NCBI RefSeq assembly: GCF_009268105.1
Contig: NZ_VWXM01000002.1
Span: 1 to 50,972 of the forward strand
Source of the DNA: Candidatus Phytoplasma sacchari
GTDB taxonomy: Bacteria > Bacillota_I > Bacilli_A > Acholeplasmatales > Acholeplasmataceae
Length of the DNA stretch: 50,972 bases
Direction of reading: 5' to 3'
Shown: positions 45,767-50,972 of the stretch, piece after piece
Position numbering within the stretch: position 1 is the stretch's first letter
How the letters are laid out: every line of letters begins with the position of its first letter
Program-made: the position numbers and the translations under genes
The notes under the pieces: generated by a model
Told to the model about the DNA's origin: nothing
What the model saw: the letters and a program-made list of their open reading frames with translations, nothing else
Database searches by the model: none

Positions 45767-46066
45767 TAATTTTTTATTATTAATTAAAAAATCATTTTTT
45801 TCTTCTAATAGCGTTTTTCAATTTCAGCCATATTTATCGCCAAAAATTTTTTTAAAAAAAGATTAAAAAATTAAATTTTTTTATTTCTCAATTTAATTTC
45901 TAAATGTATTTTTTGAATAAATACTCCTGAAATTATACTTTAAGTCAAAAAATCTTTTTTCTTAAAAAATTTATTTTAAATTTTAAATTAGTTAAATCAC
46001 TTTTTGAAAAATTGATACTTTTATTTTTTTTTCTTTTATATAAAATAATAAATCTTTTTCTAATTT
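45767..46066. other. Short gap with repeat copy B
   Basis: It contains an AT-only hairpin right at the stop (45764-45782), the repeat copy at 45811-45870 and otherwise unassigned AT-rich sequence. Confidence 0.45.
45811..45870. repeat. Diverged 55-60 bp repeat, copy B
   Basis: GCGTTTTTCAATTTCAGCC, then TTTATCGCCAAAAATTTT and an A-run; matches 45347-45400 with several substitutions and small gaps. The word ATCGCC is the least AT-rich shared part. Confidence 0.5.
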
Positions 46067-46327
46067 TTAAATTTCTTCGAAAATTAATTTTTTGTACCTA
46101 GATAAATAATCTATTTGATTTCTTAAAATCTTCGTTTCTATTTCTGAAAATTGATTTCTTAAAATATTTATTTCTGTTTCTGAAAAATTAGTTTTTTTAT
46201 TTTTTGAAAAAAATTGTCCAGCAAAAACTAAATTTGTTTTATAAAAATTAAATAAAAAACAAACAAACAAAAACAGAATTAAAAAAAATTTATTTTTAAA
46301 TTTAATATTTTTTCAATTTAGATACAT
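46067..46327 (-). pseudogene. Secreted coiled-coil ORF with in-frame stop near its start
   Basis: From ATG 46327 the frame reads MYLN, TGA, then KNIKFKNKFFLILFLFVCFL, a lysine-rich n-region plus hydrophobic core, and a cleavage site after Val-Phe-Ala. The mature part of about 50 residues contains two tandem 12-residue units (FSETEINILRNQ and FSEIETKILRNQ) that form a heptad-like coiled coil. The only ATG after the TGA (46270) would cut off the n-region. Either the gene is dead through the TGA, or it starts at a non-standard codon such as ATT at 46307-46309. The design (signal peptide plus short coiled coil) is that of phytoplasma SVM-type secreted proteins. Confidence 0.5.
46115..46186. repeat. 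36-bp tandem repeat inside secreted ORF
   Basis: Copies at 46115-46150 and 46151-46186 differ at only a few bases; both begin TTGATTTCTTAAAAT on the plus strand. They encode the two 12-residue coiled-coil units. Confidence 0.85.
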
Positions 46328-46841
46328 CTTAAAAATATCTTTCTAATATTTTTTTTAAATTTTATAAATTGAAAAAAACATAATAATTATAAATATTTCG
46401 CTATTAAAAAAAACAACACAAAAATAGCGTGAGGGTTTTTTAAAAAATTAAAATTTATAAATTTTTCTCTATTTAATTTGTATATTTTTGGATCTCTCGA
46501 ATCAAAATGCAAAAAAAGTAGAAAAAAAGAATATTAAATTAAAAAAAATAAATAGTTAAAAAATAATTTAATGATTAAAAAAAGAAAAAAAATAAAAAAA
46601 GAAAATAAAAAAGTTTTATTTCTTCTTTTTTTAAGTCAAAATGGTGTTTTGTAGCGATACACTTTTTTTTGGGCAACGACCCTCCTATTATTACTATCTT
46701 TCCTCAAATACTAAAAAAGTATTTTAAGTAAAGGTCTTTTTGTATAATATAGTTATAATTAATCTGTTTTGTCATATATTACATATAATAAATTCAAAAT
46801 TATTATTTTTTTTAGAAAATTACTAGAAAGTGTTATTAAAA
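46328..46841. other. Gap without gene, terminator-like hairpin
   Basis: No reading frame is supported. An A-rich/T-rich hairpin at about 46584-46632 looks like an intrinsic terminator with no gene in front. A patch at 46640-46690 (GATACACTTTTTTTTGGG, then CAACGACCCTCC) is less AT-rich and shares TACACTTTTTTTGG with the reverse complement of 44228-44241. Confidence 0.45.
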
Positions 46842-47146
46842 ATGAAAGAAAATAAATATAATTCCTTTTTTTGAGATCATTAAAGTTGATTCAAATATCC
46901 ACTTTTATTTTAACCGTAATTTGGTCTACTGTTATATATCATTTTTGTTTTTTATTTGTGAGACAAAATTAAAATTGGAAAAATTATATCTCTTTATTTT
47001 ATTTTAATTTATTTTTATATCTTTAATTTATCTATTTATAAAAATTTTTGTTTTTGTTTTAAAAATGTCATAAATAAGTTAAAATTAAAAATTATTAAAT
47101 CAATTTATATGAAAACAAATTTATGGTTTTTTGTTGTAATCTTAAA
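46842..47146 (+). pseudogene. Decayed paralogue of the three-TM protein at 45419
   Basis: After the start MKENKYNS a frameshift leads into LRSLKLIQISTFILTVIWST, and after more shifts the end reads KLKIIKSIYMKT. Both ends match the 45419 protein (SLKKIKIWTFLLTCVW and MKIIKSIYFKT). Several stops and at least two frameshifts make it non-functional. With the two signal-peptidase genes around it, it shows that a two-gene unit was duplicated. Confidence 0.7.
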
Positions 47147-47161
47147 ATTAAAATTTTTTTA

Positions 47162-48045
47162 ACCTATTATTGTTCAAAAAGAATTATCTTAACAAAATAA
47201 TATCCTTTTTATTCAATCTTGTCAAAAAAAATTTAAGAGTTTATACAAAGAAATTTAATGCTAAATAGGTTAAAATTCTTGAAAAAATGCAAAAAAATAA
47301 CTTTTTTAATTCTTATAGAAAACAACATAATTATTTTTGTATCTTTCATAAAACACTAAATTCATTACTAATTACCCTTGACAATAATATTTAAAAAAAA
47401 TGTTAAGAGTAAAATAAACGATTTTTTAAATAAAAATAAAAAAAGTTAAAACATATATAAAAAAAATTATAGTTTATATTTTCTTTTTTTTCTTTTGCCT
47501 TTTCCAATGTTTCTATATAAATAAATATATTTTGTGTAATATAATTTTGTAAAATAAAAATAATTATTTTTAATATTTAGAATATTAAAAAAAAGAAAAT
47601 AATTTTTTTATTAGATTTTTATTTTTAAATTATCACAATATTTTTTTATAAATTGTTTATTTTTTAAACTAAGAAACGATAAATAACCTAAAAATATTTT
47701 AATCTTTTTTTTATGATAATAATATTTTATAAAAACTTAATTTTACTTTTTTATTAATTTGAAATTAATATATTAAATAAAAATTTATATTTTCTAAAAA
47801 TTTAAAAAAATAAGAAATAAAAAAATATTTTTTTTAATAAATAAAATTTTATCAATTCTATTATGTGATTTATATCTTTTTATTTTTTTTAAAAAATCAT
47901 ATAAACTTATTTAAATAATTTAATTAAATTAAAAAAAAATAATTTGTTTTTTAATAAATATAAATTTTTTTAATATAAAATAATATAAGGAAATATAAAT
48001 TTTGTTTAAAATTCTCATAGTTAATAGAAATGGTAAATTATATAA
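47162..48045. other. Gap of nearly 900 bases, no intact gene
   Basis: Extremely AT-rich. A TTGACA at 47378-47383 has only a poor -10 (TGTTAA). A 33-codon frame beginning MLNRLKFLKKCKK at about 47261 is too short and unlike anything known to be called a gene. Confidence 0.45.
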
Positions 48046-48687
48046 GTGAATTTTATATTTATAAAAAAATATATTTATAAAATATGGATGTTAATTATTT
48101 ATTTTTTAGTTTTGATATTAATATTAATTGAGTTGAATAATCAATGTGAAAAAAGAATTATTAATTTTTTCCCTTTTAATTCAGAAGTATTTATTATCCC
48201 ATATGATAGTTTTAATATGCAACCGAGTTTAATAGGAGGAAATATTTGTTTAATCAAAAAAATTTCTTTAAGAGAATTTCATAACTTAAAAATTGGAGAT
48301 ATTATTTTTTTTAAAGCTTATGATGAAGTATCAAATGATGAAATAAATTGTATTCATAGAATTGTAGATAAAAATACAAAAGAAGAATATGTTACAACAA
48401 AAGGAGATAATAATTCAGAAATATTTGATTTCGAAAAAAAAATTCCTTATCAAAATATAGATGGAAAAATTATTTATTTAATTAATCCTTTTGTTTTATT
48501 ATTTTTTATTTTACTTTTATCTTTTTTTCTTTTTCATCAAAAGGAAAAATTAATTGAATTAAAAGAAAAAAAAGATCAAAAAATATATTATCAATTTTTA
48601 ATTTTTTTAAATAATATTTTACAATTTATCTTACTTTTTAATTACTTTTTACTTTTTAGAAACGCTATCAGTCATATACAAAAATAA
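48046..48687 (+). CDS. Signal peptidase I-like protein, catalytic Ser missing
   Basis: The 213-residue protein is a paralogue of the SipW-type peptidase at 44656: same N-terminal helix, FPFNSEV for SPFNYKF, CLIKKIS for LLIKKIS, CIHRIVDK for VLHRVIDK, TTKGDNNSE for ITKGDNNSE, and LFHQKEKLIELKE for LFNQKEKLIKLKE. The active-site block reads DSFNMQPS where the other has GESMIPS, so the nucleophile Ser is Asn57, while His104 and Asp121/Asp128 remain. Unless Ser55 substitutes, it should be inactive. The start is GTG 48046 (a stop lies just before it); ATG at residue 15 is the alternative. No strong ribosome binding site is seen. The frame is intact over its whole length, which suggests selection. 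Confidence 0.75.
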   Translation: MNFIFIKKYIYKIWMLIIYFLVLILILIELNNQCEKRIINFFPFNSEVFIIPYDSFNMQPSLIGGNICLIKKISLREFHNLKIGDIIFFKAYDEVSNDEINCIHRIVDKNTKEEYVTTKGDNNSEIFDFEKKIPYQNIDGKIIYLINPFVLLFFILLLSFFLFHQKEKLIELKEKKDQKIYYQFLIFLNNILQFILLFNYFLLFRNAISHIQK

Positions 48688-49328
48688 ATTATTATGATAA
48701 AACAAGTTTATAAAAAACATTATATACAATAAATATAATATAAAAAATATTTTTCAAAATTATTATATTTTTATCATTTGTTAATTATTGTTAATTTTTT
48801 TATTATTTTTGATTTTTAGAAAATTTTAAAAAACAATTTATCGGATCTTAAACATAAAAAATAGAATGTTTTTATTCATTTATTTTAATTATCCAAACTT
48901 TTTTAATAATAATATATTTTTATATTTTTTTATCACTGTTATTTTTATTATTTTTTTTGATATTTAAAAAATTCAAAAAAAGTTAAAAAACAGATAAAGA
49001 AAATGAAAAGTAAACTTATTTTTATTAACTTTTTAATAATAAAGTAATTCTTTTGAAAAATACACAATATTATGTATTACCCATTTTATATTCTATAATA
49101 ACATCGCTATTATTTTGTTATTAATTATTTTCTTTTTTTTTTTTTTTAAAAAAAAAAAATCAAATCAAATTTATTTTTTTAATGTTTTCCTATTATTATT
49201 TGATAATATAAATTTGATAATATAAGATAAATTATTTCTAAAATTTAAAAAATAAATATAAAAAATAATATTAATAATAGAGAAAAAGAGGAAAATTTTA
49301 CAATAATTAATATTCATTAAAAAGATAT
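48688..49328. other. AT-rich gap with remnant copy 4
   Basis: Holds the minus-strand remnant at 49070-49117, a tandem TTGATAATATAA pair at about 49200-49228 and long homopolymer tracts at 49132-49160. No gene. Confidence 0.45.
49070..49117 (-). pseudogene. Repeated coding-like remnant, copy 4
   Basis: The minus strand reads QNNSDVIIEYKMGNT and a stop. Only the NNSD-x-IIE part matches copies 1 to 3, so the assignment is weaker. Confidence 0.3.
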
Positions 49329-49703
49329 TTATATTGCATTAATTAAAATATAAAAAAATAAAAAATTATTACTTATTAATAAATTAATAATCCCAAATAT
49401 TATCCAAAAAATAATTGTTCCTAAAAATGTTAAAATAAAAATTAAAGATTTTTTTACTTGTTCAATATGAATTATACAAATTTTTTTATTTTTTTTAAGA
49501 AAAATATGAAAAATAAAAAAAATAAATAAAAAAATAGTCATTGCTAAAATAAAGTTTAAAATAATCAATGATATTTGATTTATTTTTTGAACAAATAAAA
49601 AATGCCGAAATAATATACTAAAAATTAAAAGTGAAATATAACAAAAAATATTTGCACTTATAAAACTTAATAAAAAAATTGATATTCTTTCTAGTTTTTT
49701 CAC
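49329..49703 (-). CDS. Hypothetical four-TM membrane protein
   Basis: A 124-residue, very hydrophobic protein with about four membrane helices (residues 5-32, 40-69, 84-105, 107-123) and a short basic loop (KKNKKICIIHIEQVKK) between helices two and three. I recognise no family; the layout faintly recalls the three-TM protein at 45419. The start is GTG at 49703, with AAAAAAGAGA 10 bases upstream on that strand. Hydrophobic frames arise easily in AT-rich DNA, so it may not be a true gene. Confidence 0.4.
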   Translation of the reverse strand: MKKLERISIFLLSFISANIFCYISLLIFSILFRHFLFVQKINQISLIILNFILAMTIFLFIFFIFHIFLKKNKKICIIHIEQVKKSLIFILTFLGTIIFWIIFGIINLLISNNFLFFYILINAI

Positions 49704-50972
49704 GATATATATCTCTTTTTTGCAAAAATTAAAAATAAAAAATAAATATAAAATTTATATTATTATTATATATAAAAAAATAAAATAAGAACTAATAATA
49801 TTTTTTGTCAATTATATATAGATTTATATATAGATTATATATAAAATTATAAATAAATTTACAAAATATTTTTTTTAATTTCCTTATAATTAAAATTTCA
49901 TTTTCTTAAATTATTTTTTTAAAATATAAAAAAATATGAAAAAAAATTATAGATAAGAAGTAAAATTTATCCAACCAATAAATAAATATTATATAAAATA
50001 TTTAAAAAAAATGAAATACAAAAAAAATTTTTTACTTTTTTAATTTTATTATATCTTATCTTTTTTTTAAAAAATATTTTTTTTATGAAATTAAATATTT
50101 TAAATACATTTTTAATTCAAAATTTAAAAAATTCTTCTGAATCGATTATTATTATCTGATTTTAAAAATTATTCTTAAATTTTTAATAAAAAATCTATTT
50201 TTTTAAAAAGATTTAATCTTATTTTTTTAAACAAAAATTTTATTTTCTTCAGAAAATAAAATTGACCATCATAAACTCGAATTAAGTTTTATTTTTATAA
50301 AATTAAAATTAAATAATTTTTAAAAAAAAAATTTCTAATAAAAAATATTAAATAAAAAATAGTCAAAATATACTAATTAATGAAATAATTATAAATATTT
50401 TTATAGATAAAATTAACAAAAATTGTTATAATACTTAATAAATTATTTTGTTTATTTTTTTCAATAAATTAAAATTTTTTTAATAAATATTTATTTTTTT
50501 AAAATTTTTTTTAAATCATTGAAACAATTATATGTTGTTATTTTATAATTTTAATAATACTGATTTTTAATTATTAATTATAAGAAAAATTTTTTTTAAA
50601 ATAATAAAATAAATTTTTAAATAAAAAAAACAAAATTGGATTTAATATTTTTTGAAATTATAGATAACAAAATAAATAATGAATAATATTTAATATGTAT
50701 AAACAATTTATTTAAGAAAAATTAATATTTTTGATAATATATCAAAAATTTAATAATATACAAATTTAATAATATATAAAATTTTATTGAAATTATTAAA
50801 ATAATTTTATTTAACGTTTTTATTTTTTTCACTGTTTAAAGTAATTTTTTAGTTATTATTGTTTTATTTTTAAATTTTTTTAAATTTAGAAATAAAAATA
50901 TTATTTATTATTAACATTTATTACTTTTTTATCATAATTAATTTTTTACAACAAGAAGTTAAAATATTTAAA
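49704..50972. other. Ultra-AT-rich desert at window end
   Basis: No gene is seen on either strand over 1269 bases. Some lines have only two or three G or C in 60 bases (3 at 50041-50100, 2 at 50461-50520). Short tandem repeats occur at 49813-49849 and around 50745-50781. Confidence 0.6.
49813..49849. repeat. Short tandem repeat, 12-bp unit
   Basis: About three copies of a TATATATAGATT-type unit; the last copy diverges. Confidence 0.6.

Noticed and set aside
47261..47362. Short frame MLNRLKFLKKCKK... as a further signal-peptide protein
   Set aside because: It stops after 33 codons, lacks a ribosome binding site and has a charged residue in the would-be hydrophobic core.
39110..50972. CRISPR array or tRNA genes in the gene-poor tail
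   Set aside because: The repeats are only two- to four-copy and irregularly spaced, and no cloverleaf-like T-arm sequence (GTTC-A/G-A-x-TC) was found.

Overview
The window looks like a piece of a phytoplasma ('Candidatus Phytoplasma', Acholeplasmataceae) chromosome. It is extremely AT-rich and densely packed with mollicute-type genes. UGA is a real stop (it ends rpoC, rplW, rplR, rpsM and tmk), whereas Mycoplasma and Spiroplasma read it as Trp. The tail carries a decayed DnaB-type helicase of the mobile-unit kind and small proteins with N-terminal signal peptides, both typical of phytoplasma accessory DNA. Which phytoplasma it is cannot be decided from the window alone.

Layout. (1) 1-10.7 kb: the C-terminal part of rpoB, then rpoC, rpsL, rpsG, fusA and tuf, closed by a strong bidirectional terminator shared with a convergent Bax-inhibitor-1-like membrane protein gene (10.7-11.6 kb, minus strand). 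(2) 12.0-16.4 kb: leuS, gmk, rpoZ, rsmH. (3) 17.1-31.4 kb: the S10-spc-alpha ribosomal superoperon, rpsJ to rplQ, including secY, map, infA, rpmJ (38 codons) and rpoA. The canonical adk is missing between secY and map. A convincing intrinsic-terminator hairpin sits inside the operon between rplW and rplB. (4) 31.5-39.1 kb: ecfA1-ecfA2-ecfT, truA, tmk, holB, rsmI, metG, mostly tightly spaced. (5) 39.1-51.0 kb: accessory DNA of low coding density. It holds a dnaB pseudogene, two candidate Sec-secreted proteins, one decayed secreted coiled-coil ORF, two paralogous SipW-type signal peptidases (one with its catalytic Ser replaced by Asn), a small three-TM protein with a decayed paralogue, other small membrane proteins and several families of degenerate repeats. 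The last 1.3 kb is an almost GC-free desert with no gene that I can support.

How it fits together. The first 39 kb is the core transcription, translation, secretion and vitamin-uptake machinery: RNA polymerase alpha, beta, beta' and omega are all here, with elongation factors, SecY, and the ECF energising module that would serve S components encoded elsewhere. The accessory tail plausibly uses SecY: secreted-protein candidates lie beside signal-peptidase-like genes.

Most noteworthy: a roughly 145-residue N-terminal extension of RpoC that resembles two copies of the RNA polymerase alpha C-terminal domain; the duplicated signal peptidase with a predicted pseudoenzyme copy; a repeated coding-like remnant present at four places in the accessory tail; and the internal S10-operon hairpin. 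No RNA gene or CRISPR array was seen.
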